A stretch of 64,000 nucleotides of DNA from Branchiostoma lanceolatum. Lineage: Eukaryota > Chordata > Leptocardii > Amphioxiformes > Branchiostomatidae. Positions 11,796 to 23,900 of this stretch are shown piece after piece. The translations under genes and the position numbers were made by a program. The stretch lies in NCBI RefSeq assembly GCF_035083965.1, contig NC_089739.1:5276198-5340197 (forward strand). The letters are read 5' to 3'. Every line of letters begins with the position of its first letter. Positions within the stretch are counted from its first letter, which is position 1. Under the pieces are notes generated by a model. That model did no database searches and was not told the origin of the DNA. It worked only from the letters and a program-made list of their open reading frames with translations.

Positions 11796-13550
11796 ATGTA
11801 TCCTAACGTATCATCACTGTCTTCAAATGTTACGCCTCCAACGCAGCTTAATGACAGCAACGCCACAGCTATATTATCGACAAATGACGCCGTTTTGTAC
11901 CCACAAACTCTGCTCATAGTCAACTCCGTGTTGCTTGGAACCGTCTTGGCGGTTGGAACGCCGGCAAACGTTCTTTCCTTCGCTACCCTCGTTTACGAGA
12001 AGTCTCTCCGTACACCAGCAAATATCCCGTTGTTGTTCCTCGCGATGGTAGACGGCTTGATGTGTGGAGTAGTCGCGCCACTCTACCTCGTTAGAACGTT
12101 TCAGTTCAATACTTCCTCTGACGAAGCCCTCTGTCGGATCTTCGCTTTCCTCTTCGTTCTCAATGTCAACTCATCGGCCTGTTTAATAGCCGTTGTGGGC
12201 ATCTTGAGGGTGGTGATTGTGGTGTATACCAGTGTCACGGTAAAGCATTGTCATTCCGTGCTAGCGTGCTCTGTGGTGATTTTGGTGTCCCTAGCCACCT
12301 CCATCCACTACGAAATCGTCCCGTCGACGCAGTATATGAACTGTATCAACAGACTTCACTTGGTACCACCGATTAGGAACAGTACAAGCGAAAAGGTACT
12401 AGTTGTTTGATGTCTGTTATAGCCTGGTCACATTCGTTGTAAGATCGTCGTGCGATCACAAGCATTCTTAACATTATTGCGCATGTGTAGTAAAATATTC
12501 AGCCGTATTTATTTTACCGAAAATGCTGTCTTATAACAAAGTACAAGGCTAAACTTTCTTCAAACACAAAAGTATTCGCGGATCAATTTCTTAGCGACCA
12601 CTGTCGCCTTCTTCTGGATCAATTATGACCAATCACTTTCGAACGTAAAGTCGCAAGTTCATGCTCGGAAGAGCACAGATGAGCTTCCATGCTATCTTAT
12701 ATCCTTTCCAGTGGTCGGTTTTGTCACAGCCTGCTTTAAAATCGTAGGCTATCAAAATCGAACGACGTCCTATGACGAATGTGACCCCGCCTTTACTACA
12801 CAAAGGCATAGAACCTGTTTCCTTTTTGTTGTCATGTCATGTAAGTAATTTGCCATTTTTTATTCGCAAAGGTTAAGAAGAGATACAAGACTTTAGATAT
12901 TTGATTTGATATTGAATGCCGAGAAAATAACATATATATGTAGCTAAGGCGAAACGTCACCGTTTTCTGTAACGATTCCAAAAACTAGACACAGCGTACG
13001 TTATTGTAAGATGAAAAACATTGTCAACATAGAATGTCTATTAATCATTTCACGTGCCAAAATGTTTGAGACCCAATGTGCAATTATAATATGTTCTAAA
13101 GTAATAATGTTACTGAACATAAAACTATGACCAGAAACATTTATTTTTTCTTAATATTTGTTACAGATAAGTGTTCTTTTGGTGATTCTATCACTTTTGA
13201 TCATCGCCGTCTGTTATTGCAAGATCTACTGGAGAGCGCGGCAACACGCACTGACAGTGCAGCCCAACAGGCAAAATATCATCTTGCGTGTGGATGTGGT
13301 CACTCTGCGGGCGGCCATCTTGATTCTGACGACATTTGTCCTATGCTACGTTCCGGGTCTTGTTGGTATTATTTGGAACTGGACATCCCTTCCCCCTAGC
13401 GAAATAATCATCCTGAAAACATTTGCTATAACCACTATAGTTACCGGTAGTATGATCAATCCGTTAATCTACTTTGTTACGTCACGTTCCTTTCGAAAAA
13501 GTTTGATTAGGACTTGTCGAAGAATGTTTTGTTCGTGGAGCCCAAATTAG
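11796..13550 (+). CDS. Orphan class A GPCR, paralogue B (two exons)
   Basis: Exons 11796-12395 and 13167-13550 join GT-AG at phase 0 at the same place as in paralogues A and C, giving 327 residues. The start ATG (MYPNVSS) matches the start of paralogue C. The N-terminus has several N-glycosylation sequons. TM1 has GTPANVLSF, TM2 LFLAMVDGL, ECL1 cysteine EALCRI, ECL2 cysteine MNCIN, TM6 CYVP and TM7 NPLIY, with helix 8 FRKSLIRTCRRMFC. The DRY position is LRV, so the acidic residue is missing. The reading frame is intact. A polyA signal AATAAA lies at 13783-13788. Ligand unknown. Confidence 0.88.
12426..12786. mobile_element. Putative TIR element in the GPCR B intron
   Basis: The left end starts GGTCACATTCGTTGTAAGAT and the right end is the imperfect reverse complement (ending CGAATGTGACC). 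The arms are about 30 bp at roughly three-quarters identity. No transposase ORF and no clear target duplication are visible, so a MITE is the best guess. Confidence 0.5.
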
Positions 13551-13782
13551 AATACATATCTGTGTACATATACTCAATATACCCTTTGAAATAATTGTAT
13601 GTAACATATGAGCAACATAAGAATTGTATAAACTCTATAAGGACATTCGGTGTTCTGTAGATATTGAATGTTTGCAATGCACTTTGAGTTAATATCCTCG
13701 TGTCGAATCAATGTTTACTTTGGTACCTGTAAAAATTAAGGTGGTGCTTCTACATGTCAAAGTCTTCACGATATAAGGAGGA

Positions 13783-13788
13783 AATAAA
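13783..13788 (+). promoter_or_regulatory. Polyadenylation signal, GPCR B
   Basis: AATAAA lies about 230 bp past the stop codon of paralogue B, before the hairpin repeat at 13911. Confidence 0.45.
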
Positions 13789-13910
13789 CAACGTTTACTG
13801 AAGAATCCGTGACACTTGTTCTTGGTTTGTTGGAGAATAAGTGTTTTGTGTATGTACCCTAGCTCCAAGCAGATGTTGTGTGACCTTTGGGCATGTCTGT
13901 TTGGTATCAG

Positions 13911-14045
13911 GACAACTCGGCACCAAGACAACTCGGCACCAAGTCAACTCGGCACCAAGACAACTCGGCACCAAGACTAATTAACGAGTTGTCCTGCCTG
14001 GTGCCGAGTTGTCTTGGTGCCGAGTTGTCCTGGTGCCGAGTTGTC
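13911..14045. repeat. 16-bp tandem repeat arranged as a giant inverted repeat
   Basis: Four copies of a 16-bp unit (GACAACTCGGCACCAA, one with an A-to-T change) run from 13911. After a short AT-rich centre (ACTAATTAA) the same unit returns in inverse orientation about 3.5 times (TTGGTGCCGAGTTGTC) up to 14045. A single strand could fold into a hairpin with arms of about 60 bases. Confidence 0.9.
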
Positions 14046-14109
14046 CGACATTCGTCTGTTTCTGTAGCAGGGTGTATTTGTACAGGGAGGGGTTGCTAGC
14101 CCTTCCAAT

Positions 14110-14292
14110 TTACAGTGCTTGAATTCGAAGCTTCTCCTCGAACTCGGGACCCCTTTTTACGTCCCTTCCGAAAGACGCGTGCAGCTGCAACCGAAATGCC
14201 CTTCCCTGGAACCGGGGTCTCCCAGTTACCAACTAATTAGAGCCAGTAGCTCAACTCTTAGGCTGCTACTAATTGAGCTACTGGGACATCCC
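14110..14292 (-). mobile_element. tRNA-derived SINE, family A copy (reverse)
   Basis: The reverse complement starts GATGTCCCAGTAGCTCAATT and continues through a GGAGACCCCGG block and a GTCTTTCGGAAG block. These are shared with the plus-strand copy at 63367-63610. The TAGCTCAATT stretch is a pol III A box. It lies upstream of GPCR C. Confidence 0.7.
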
Positions 14293-14920
14293 TCTTACGT
14301 AGAGTGCTACCTGAAATTAGGTCATGGTATCTTTCCGTTCTCGATCTCTGGACCGTTTGACCTTTGTTCAACCTTATCTACAAGTAAAACAAAACATGCT
14401 TATCAAACAGAGTAGAAGTGGCATGTTGCGCTTGGTTAAAATCACGAGCCGTGGCGAGTCCTCTAACCAATAAGATTCACTTCGACAGAGAACGGCTGAT
14501 TTTACCGTTACCTTTGCCTTCCTCCATCGGGAGCTGACCCTTCCGCCACCCGACAAGCTTGCCTCAGGAGGGCGCAAAACAAACCTCGAAGCTTTAATCA
14601 GGCCAGTCGAACTTCCCTGAACAAAGCGCACCGGCTGGACCCAGCAATTTGTAACGTCCTGAACTGTTTCTAAATACTCCACTACCGCGCAAACGAACGT
14701 TTATTGTTTACAATAGGTGTCGTCACGTATTGATGATATATCAACACTGTTTGGCATTCGCGTGTCTCTTGGTAACAGACACGATGATGTCCGGTTGCTA
14801 AAGACATTATGTCGCGACAAAAACAATGCGACGGCTGTACGTTCTCCCAGTTTTGCCAAGCGCTGCCGGGCATCATATGAAGAGGTGGCCTCTCGAAGTC
14901 TGCATGCTACCGGATTGACT

Positions 14921-16570
14921 ATGTATCCCAACGTTACACAGTCAGTCGTCGACAATGTTACAACTGCGACGAATGACACCGTTGTCTACCCTCAAACGTT
15001 ACAGATCGTTAACTGCCTGCTACTTGTGGTTGTTATGCTGGTTGGTACGACCGCAAACGTTCTTTCCTTTGCCACGTTTGTTCTAGAGAAGTCCCTCCGT
15101 ACGCCGGCAAACATCCCGCTGTTGTTCCTCGCTGTAGTGGACGGACTGATGTGCGGACTAGTCGCGCCACTCTACCTCGCACGGACGTACGAATTTGAGA
15201 CGTCCTCGGGCGAAGGGCTGTGTCGCATCGTCAGTTTCTTCTTCGTACTGAACATCAACGCCTCGGCGTGCCTGATAGCCGTTGTGGGCGTCTTCAGGGT
15301 CATCACTGTTGTCTATACTGACATCCTCCTGAGGACTGTCCATCCTGTGATCTCGTCCTGCGTCGTGGCTGTCGTCTCGCTGTCTCTCGCGACCCATTAC
15401 GCAATCTTCCCCGCCACAACCTATCAGAACTGCGTCAACAAGCTGTATAAGACACCTCCTGTCAAGGATTCGGTTACAGAAATGGTAAGTTCTAATTTCT
15501 TATTTATGAATATTAAGATTAGTCCCTTCAGTCATCAGAGTAACTGATTTTCAAGGGGGCCCTTAAATGACACCCCCCTGCGGAGGATTTAGTGACAAAA
15601 TGTTACGTCACCTATTATTCTCCATCTGAACCTTGAGGGTGTCCATTTAGTTATCGGAGTAACTGATTTCCAAGGGAGCCCTTTATAAAATCATCACAAT
15701 TCAGATTACAAAAGAAGCTAACAACTCGGATAACTAGCTTTTTGTTTCTTTTGGCCAGCCATGAGATCCGTCAAAATCCAATTTATGGTGCGCCTTCATG
15801 ACTCTGTGTAGCAAAGGCTGGAAAACTAGAAGAAAAAAAAACATTGCTACCCGTTTTGTCCAATCATCAGTAAGAATTGCATACACGTTCATACAAAACA
15901 GTGCACAGAGGAGTTGTAGAGATCGAGACATCTTGATTTCTTAGTCACAGTGTTCCAGTTTCCAAATGCCTGAAACTATAGATAACTGCAAACTGGAAGG
16001 GAAATACTTGCAATTGATTAGACTTTAGTACAGAAAATCATGGATTGCTGCAATTTACACTCAAAACAGTTTGTATCACAACTTTAGAAGGGCGAAAACA
16101 ACTCTGATCTTTGGAAACAACAACAAAACACACAAAAGGACATCATGAGAAACATCTGCTTTGTTTTTATCTTACAGATCACTGTCTCGTTGGTGATGTT
16201 ATCCCTGGTGGTGGTTGCCGTCTGTTACTGCAAGATCTACCGCAAAACGAAGCAACATATGCTGTCGGTTCAACCGAACAACTTAAACAATATTGTGCGT
16301 GTGGATGTGGTCACTCTACGTGCCGCCATCTTGATTTTGATAACGTTTGCTATATCGTACATTCCACTAACCGTAGGTGTGATTTGGAACAGGGCGTCTC
16401 GGCCTCCTAGTGGAATCATCCTTTTGAAAACAATGGCTTTTTCTATAGTTCTTACTGGAAGCATGTTGAATCCGTTCATCTATATCACAACTTCCAGTTC
16501 TTTTAGGAAAGCTATAAAATCAACTTGTCGTAGGATATTTTGTTGTGAAGTTGTGCGTCGCTGGAAATGA
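14921..16570 (+). CDS. Orphan class A GPCR, paralogue C (two exons)
   Basis: Exons 14921-15484 and 16178-16570 (GT-AG, phase 0) give 318 residues. The start (MYPNVTQS) matches paralogue B; the frame is open further upstream, so an earlier start cannot be excluded. TM1 has GTTANVLSF, TM2 LFLAVVDGL, ECL1 cysteine EGLCRI, ECL2 cysteine QNCVN and TM7 NPFIY. Helix 8 is FRKAIKSTCRRIFCC. The DRY position reads FRV, and TM6 reads SYIP, which departs furthest from the CWxP consensus of the three. This is the last of the tandem array and faces the 3' end of the polycystin gene. Confidence 0.88.
15531..15695. repeat. Direct repeat in the GPCR C intron (period 119)
   Basis: The block GAGTAACTGATTTTCAAGGG followed by GGCCCTT recurs 119 bases later as GAGTAACTGATTTCCAAGGG with AGCCCTT. 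This is a short local duplication just after the splice donor. Confidence 0.7.
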
Positions 16571-16644
16571 TTGTACTTACTTGTATGTCCTAGTATGATG
16601 CTATGATAAAAAGTCTTGTAGGAATTATACCATTTGTTTGTAAA

Positions 16645-16650
16645 AATAAA
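16645..16650 (+). promoter_or_regulatory. Polyadenylation signal, GPCR C
   Basis: AATAAA about 75 bp after the TGA of paralogue C. Confidence 0.5.
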
Positions 16651-16767
16651 TCTTACATTTGAGAAACAAAAAGTTTTCTTTGCTATCAATGCTACATAAG
16701 CCGGATATGTTCTTAGCGGAATATGATAAAAGAAAACTCATAGACATATCGTTTGAATATTAATGAC

Positions 16768-16773
16768 TTTATT
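16768..16773 (-). promoter_or_regulatory. Putative polyadenylation signal, polycystin-like gene
   Basis: The minus strand reads AATAAA here, about 610 bp past the TAA of the polycystin-like gene. It sits about 120 bp from the oppositely oriented signal of GPCR C. Other A/T-rich variants nearby could serve instead. Confidence 0.35.
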
Positions 16774-17383
16774 GATAAGTAGAACGTCAAAACAAGCTCA
16801 ACTGAGATGGAATCAAATGCTTGTTAATTTTTGGTTTTCAACTCTGGTTGTGATTCTTCTTTGTTATATAGATATATATGTGTGTATATGTAATTCGCGT
16901 ATTACATTTACTATGTGAAAATTGTATGATATTTCTAATACTATAATCTTTACAGTTTGCCATATTGACACAATAATATACTCAGCAATAACTGTAGGCA
17001 AAGCTAAAAAATGAAATGTCAACATGAACGTCTTGTCGTCTTATGTAGCGTCAACACCGTAATATTACAACGCAAAAATATGCAACATGCAAATAGATTA
17101 TTTATCGAAGCATGCAATACAAATACAATAGGTGAATTTAACGTTTACTTACGTTTTTCAAGTAGAGATATACATGTGTACAGTGACACTTCACCTATCA
17201 TACATATCGTACTGAAATTAATCAAACTATATACAATTACGTGACTTGATTAAACTATGTACAATTGTGTGACTTTTGCTATCCTTCTTCATTATCGGAA
17301 TACATTCATCTGTCGTCTCTCTCTGAAGCACCTTTGCTTAGTTTTAGCAATAGCTACCTTGGTGCATCATCTTTCCCTCTTGC
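16774..17383 (-). other. Presumed 3' UTR of the polycystin-like gene
   Basis: A/T-rich, with no ORF resembling a known protein. If the signal at 16768-16773 is used, this stretch would be the 3' untranslated region. Confidence 0.35.
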
Positions 17384-17610
17384 TTAATTGCAACTATCGA
17401 CGAACCTCACTTTCTTGTCAACATTTTTCTCATCCTGTTTGTTGTCCCTTTTTTCACCTGCCTCGACAATGGAGGCTTCTGGGAAAAGCTCGTCGAGTTT
17501 CACGATGACGTAGTCAAGTTCAGCGGCAGCCAAGAGGTCAAGGTCCATCAGGTCGCCGGCCTGGCAGGATGTGCCCTTGTCGACGTACTTCGGACCTTCC
17601 TCTGGTGGTG
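17384..17610 (-). CDS. Polycystin-like gene: last exon, cytoplasmic C-terminus
   Basis: The exon encodes about 75 residues ending in FVDSCN and a TAA. It begins PPEEGPKYVDKG and has an amphipathic Leu/Val-rich stretch (LAAAELDYVIVKLDELF), then a charged Lys/Asp/Glu tail. The short helix may be a small coiled coil like those that mediate PKD1-PKD2 tail contact, but it is shorter than the classical one. I see no EF hand. Confidence 0.85.
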
Positions 17611-17895
17611 CTGCATTGATGTGGGATAGAAAACATTTAAACTTCGATGCAGATGTAACAAGACCATAGCATGTCCAGAACAAAAGATACAAAAACCGGA
17701 AGTTCTGCTGCAATACCACGGTCACACAGCAGGGGGACCAAAATCTACCTTAACCTTCGTCTTCCCAACACCTACCCACATACCAAATATCAGTACAATC
17801 TATTCAGAGGGTCATTACTCATGCTGACTACAAATAGCCGAAAATAAAGACACATAGACACACATACACACACATCCCAATCAATACCTCCCTCG

Positions 17896-17928
<33 letters not shown>

Positions 17929-20900
17929 GCAATCAATCGATCAATCAATCAATCAATCAAAGCCTTCATGGAGGCAAAATGAGGTCAGCACACATGAATA
18001 CCCACTATGAGAGGACTGTTTAGTGAGACATCGTTACTACTGTAAAGGCTCAGTAACGGATCGCTCAGTAAGATTTTCTACATTCAGGATTCAGCAGAGC
18101 CTTAGTCTTTAGGAAACATCTTTACAAACTCTGGTATGATACTTAATTAATTATCGCAAAAACGCAATCCTGAAAATGCAGAACACTCACAGATCTTGTC
18201 TCCTAGCGGCAGCCACGAGACGAAGTTATTCCTGATGAACTCCGCCATCTCCAGATCACGCGACTGTTCCTGTTTGATCTGACGTTTGACTATGACAATG
18301 GCCCTCCTCATGATACTCAGCAGAAGATTGGCAAGGATCAGGAAAGAAGCAACAAAGAAGACAGCAAAGAAACCAACACTGATGAGTTCAACTTCGACCA
18401 TTTTCTCCAACTTGTACCGGCGCAAAAGGGATGGAAAGAGGTGAAGGAGAGACTGTGCAACGGACCGGAAACCTTCCACATGAGACCCTAAAAGAAGATG
18501 CTGCAGCTGAGCAAAAGAGAAGAAGAGGAAGAAGAGGAGGATGAAAAACATGATGATTTCAGTCCGCATAGTGGCAAGGACTGTCATCATGACGGTCATG
18601 CGGCGGCTATAGCGGAGCAGACGCACAAACTTGACGATGTTGATGAAGACGACGAAATTGACCACGTAGTGGTAGATGGCATCCCAGTAGGCGATGTGTT
18701 GGAAGTTCACAAACACTTCTGAAAATTAAGACAAATATCTGTTACAGTGTAACTTATACAATAGCTTAGGACCCAAATGCCGCAATCAATGTCTAGTTTA
18801 CATCTTAAAGACATACCCCCCTCCGACTGAATCAAATCAACAGACAACACATTATGCACAATACTTTTTATGGGCACTTTTCCCTTCCATACTTCATTAA
18901 TGGTCTCATTTTAGACATTGTTTCTAACTTTACCTTACACTGTGGAATGTTTGTTTATTGTCTTCATTTTCGTAAGCTAGCCATGTTATATTTTGTTACT
19001 TGTTTTCAACTGAACCGGTATGTCACCTTTGCAATTATTAGTTCACTTTTGTTGTTATTGTCCTTATTTTGTTATTTCTATAAGCAGATGAGTCATATAG
19101 GCACTTTTTGTCCAATGCTCGTTAAGAATTTGTGAATAAGATTTCTTTTTAAACACCTTCCGTTAGCTGATAACAAAGGTGATACACTGTCTCTAATTAT
19201 TTTTTTTTAAAGGAGAAACATGTTGATCATTAAATATTTACCAGAAATCAAGATACAACCATCTTACCGTCGTCAGTGTACCGGCTGTTCTTGATGTCCT
19301 TCAAAGCCACGTTTGAGAAAGCTTCACGAACCCCATACATCACAACAGCCACGAATCCGCCGACTATGGTGGCTATCTCCAAGACGTTCCAGTAATCTTG
19401 TATGTACTTAGCCTTCCCCTTCGCAGCCTTCTCCCACTCCCGTATGGCCACATACACGAGTAGCGTCACGAAAAGCATCTGGAACACTATGACCACGATT
19501 CCCCGGCTTCCCTCGTAGTTGAAGAGTCGGTAGGTGTTGACTGTCGAGTGTGGGACAAACGCTCCTGTAGTGCTGAACTCGAAGATCAGGTTAACCGAAC
19601 TCAGCAGGTTGCTCCCCTCTGCGTATACTGTAAACTCGACCATAACTGCTCTTGTGTATCGGTCGATCCAGGTGTTATTCTTGAGTTCTTCCAGCCTCTT
19701 CATCGTTGCTATCTTAGACTTCTTCATGATAGACACGTAACCACCGCCAGGGTACGTCGAGAGTTGTCCGAACGCCGGCAGCCCCTTCAGTTCATAGGCG
19801 GGACGGAAGGTCCAAGGCCCCGTGGAGTTGTCGTCCGGACCACGAGGCTTCCATCCGGCGGAGAAGTCACCCGATTCCTGGACGTTCCAGGAGAATCCAG
19901 CGGTGCACTCGCGAGGTTTTACGGAGCCATCCACCATGCAGTGACCTGTATCGATAGCAGTCATCTTATATTCAAATAATGATGCTATTGATAATAACTT
20001 TATTGCAAATTCATGCCCGGAGGCTGATTGCAAGAATACTAGGAAATGAGATAATGATGATAATAAGTACACAGTAATGGAATAAACACAAAGTAAAATG
20101 AAAGTCGTTAACTAGCGCTACTTCTAAACCAATCAGTTGTTACTGGGTTGGCCTTCTTTTTTGTGTGCAGTAGAATATGAAATTCCCGACGTTTTGGGAG
20201 ATATATAACCATAGTAGTTACTCATGTGTAACTATTTTTATTTCCGTGCCATGCATGCTATTTATGTCATTTGCTTTGAAACAAATGATGGCGAAATTAA
20301 TGATAAAAAATATGACAGTAACCAAAAGAAAGTCTAAAAGTAGATATGGGAATAAGGGCACTACGTTGAAAACATCATAAAGATGGTCAAAATACTAGTA
20401 CTCTGTTGTTGTTTTTTTTGGTCAAAACTGATGACAAAAGGATGTGATTTAATGACAAGGGTTTGTTATGAATTATTGACGAAAGAAGTGCACGGACGTC
20501 CTAAAAACCTTCTACATCTAACTAAATACAAGTCAAATCAGTCTCCGTACAAAGCTGTGCGTGCAAATATCATCATCTAGTGTACATAAAGATCTGGGCA
20601 TTAATTGAAAGCCTATAGAGTGCACCGTCATGAAACCACAATTCTACCTTTGATAATCTTAAAAACAAGGCATGCAATAGAATTGAGTGATAACAGTTAG
20701 CCTAAAACCATGTTTATTTGATTATATGGATGGCATTCGCGTGTGAATCGACTTTCGTTCGTTTCCAAAGAAAAAAAATGTTGTGGAACATACTGTAAAT
20801 CGTACAAACCAGCTGCAAAATGAGCAAATATATACCGTAAATTGCAAAAAAATATTTCGGAGAATGGATGTTAATATGCCATATGTCAATTCATAATATA

Positions 20901-23900
20901 TGTAAATCCCCAAGTCAAAAAAGAAATGGAAGAACAAAAATTAAGAATCTATTATTTGTTGTACCATACTCTGCCTGTTTGTTTAACCTTCCTGACGTAG
21001 ATTTCATAATGAATGCGACTTTTTTTGCCAAACCTTTTTATATTCGCATGCCCCCATCAGTTTTGGGGTTCCCGGAGGATGTCATCCATGAAATCAAATC
21101 AACATGGCCTAAGCTAGCGCATGTTAAAAGCGACGCCTACCGGGTGAGACCCTGAGCTGACGAAGCCGTGGAGGTTGGAACCTGTAGGCTACCGTGTCGT
21201 GGAGGTGGAGCCGATCCGCCCGTCTGCCCAGCACGCCGTTGTACCACGTGTTGAAGTACACGCCTGGCAACAGGACAGCATCCGTCCACTCCCAGAAGTC
21301 TTGGGCCGTCTTGACCTGGGCAGTTATGAGTTTGAAGTTCATTGTTATATATACATGTTACACGAGTCCATTGTGTGTGCGTCCAATACAAACAAGGATA
21401 AGGACAACCTCTATACTTTTTCATAGATTTTTGTACACTTTCTTCACTATATATCTGCAGTATATACTGTAGTATTTTGATTGAATAAAATAAAATTGAT
21501 AAACTTCTCTTTAAAATCCACTGTTGGTGGTTCGAAGGATTCCCATCGTATGAAAGAAAATATTGTCGCCTTCTCTGTTATTAAAGGAAAGTATCGAAAT
21601 AATCATTGCAAAGCCGAAACATTGTAGTAAAATGTACGTATTCACATGTTATCATTATATGTATTAGAAGGGTTCAAAGGAGACAGTCAGTGACGACTAG
21701 TTTGCTTTCCTTCTGGAATTTTGGAACTAAGGTGCTAAGGTGCTAAGATCTAAGTTGGCATTGTCTTCAGTCTCAACAGATAACATTATGAATGCTTACC
21801 TGGTCCATTCCAGTAACGAAAGTCTTCCGCAGAGACCTGTCCATGTAGAAGGCGTTCGGGTCCCGGTCTACCTCCGTCACCACGATCAGCACGATGACGA
21901 AGGCCAGGAGGGACAGCGTCTCGTAGATGACGCGGTTCATCCGGACCTGCTTCGCGCGGTGGTGTCGGGCCACTTCCAGGCGACCCTTGTTCTCCTTCGG
22001 TAGCTTCTTCCTCCTTCGAAGCTCTATATGAACAAAGTTATCTCCTTTATTCATTCATAAAAAAGACATCAGAATAAAAAAATATATAAACAAGGCCTAG
22101 TGGGACGGACTCAGTTATGCAACTTATGTCCTAGCCGCCACTTGTACAGCATGAAAAGATAGTACAAAATAAGCAACCATCTGTATATGTATGATACACA
22201 GATGCAAATTTGAGCTGTTAAAGCGAAATTCCAGTTTACCAACCCAGAGGATACGTGGCACACGAAATTGCTGAAAATGCTATGTTGTCATTCGGTAATT
22301 TTGGGTACTTAACATGATTTCACAGTTGACATGGGGATCTCTTTGAAATGATACGAAAGAAAATTTGAAGGAGGACAATTCTATACAATTAGACTAACAT
22401 AGTATGAAGGTCTTGTCTTTTCAAAATAATGCGTTTTGGAAATGTAAGGAATTATTTGTGTCAGGCCTCTAGCAGATTAGAACCAGGTCAGCATTGACTG
22501 GTTATGAAGTTTACTGTGCATATCTTTAGGACCAAAGATCCTTTAGAGGCTAGAGACAACCAAGGCCCATACCTGCTGAATCCATCGGCTTGGCGGGCTG
22601 CACGAAGTACCGCTCCTGCATGGCTGAAGCGCCGTCTTCGTCCGCGGGCTTCCTCCGCAAATACGTCAGGAATGACGTGATCAAGATGACCTGCAAGAAG
22701 AAGTAAGTTAGTCATATGAAACACCACAATTACTTCAAGGAGGTTGGTGTCCTACGGGCTCTTGTTGTTTCTTGGTATTCTGCTTTAAACTTATCAACCA
22801 ATGTCAACAAATGGTTGCAATAACAACTGTTTAAAAGCTATAATTCAAACTCTAGCAGAAGCTAATACTATTCACCTTCGCCGGCTCAAAGACGAAGGCG
22901 GACTGAAAGAACGACATGGCGAAGGAGGTGAACCACTCCTCAGACTTCTTGTAGCCCCACTCGAGGCTGTACAGGACGACGAAGAAGGAGGAGACAAACG
23001 CCACGGAGAAGGCGAGGAACCAGGCGATGTAGATGCACCATGGCGGAAGGCCTGTCTTCTTCCTAGCGACTTCCATACTACTTTGTTCAGCACCATTCTT
23101 CTCTTCCTCCTCAACCTCACACTCCATGCCACACTCTTCGTCAATGTCGTAAACGATGACGTCATTGTCTTCTGTCTGACAGCCTGCGTCGGCCATGATG
23201 GGCGGTGATGACGTAATGACGACGACGTCATCTTGTGACGTGCTCGTTGACTCTTCTTCTTCCTCCTCATCATCATCTGGCACGACGGCGTTTAAGTTCC
23301 TCCGGGTCTTCCGGAAGAGACGCACAATGATGAAGTTGATGGGGAAAACGGTCAGCGTCGTCATGAAGCTGATGTAGAGGGTCGTCACTGAGAGGGTGAC
23401 TGGGCCAATCCGCAGGGCATTCTGGCCTCCAGCACCGTCGCTGGGCCTGCAAGAAAGCAAACAAATAAACATATATGTCAGACACATAAGCTTGCTACGG
23501 ACATACGTACGGACCATGTCTCTAAAACATTGGGACTTAAAACAGTAAACGTTAAAATGATACAAAGTTTGAAGACGATAATTTCTCAACAACACTGTTA
23601 CTTTAGAATGGCAAAAGGGGATAATGAACAGCTTGAATATGGGAACGAATGCAAAATAGGACCCAATAGCCTAGCCTAGCGCACTGATAGGCAGGTGTTT
23701 GTTCAAGCTTTGCCTAATGGGCTGGTTTCTGATTGTATATCAGTTCTAATTCTGGTTCCTGATTATAGAAAAGGTGGGGCTTTTCGTCTTCCTCTGCTTC
23801 AAAAAAAAAGCTTTCAAACCAAACTTGCCTGCATCTAGCCCACGTATTTTGAGTACTCTCTTGTTTCAACAACATAAATCTCTGTCCACTGTCACATGCA

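Larger units (their letters stand above)
13551..14920. other. Intergenic region between GPCR B and GPCR C
   Basis: Apart from the 16-bp-unit hairpin and the SINE copy I see no gene. The frame of GPCR C stays open upstream of its ATG to about 14717, but without a better start. The MYPNV start shared with paralogue B supports 14921 instead. Confidence 0.6.

Noticed and set aside
13911-14045. CRISPR-like array
   Set aside because: The 16-bp units are contiguous with no unique spacers and switch orientation halfway; the genome is eukaryotic.
14717-14920. N-terminal extension of GPCR C
   Set aside because: The frame is open but begins with GTG, and the extra residues have no counterpart in paralogues A or B. 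The ATG at 14921 matches the B start.
19548-19979. 143-codon plus-strand ORF
   Set aside because: It is antisense to the polycystin TOP-domain exon, whose protein signatures and splice phases are clear.
22801-23208. 135-codon plus-strand ORF and a 134-codon minus ORF in another frame
   Set aside because: Both are shadows of the TM3-TM5 exon; their Glu/Gly- or Ser/Arg-rich composition comes from the acidic loop codons.
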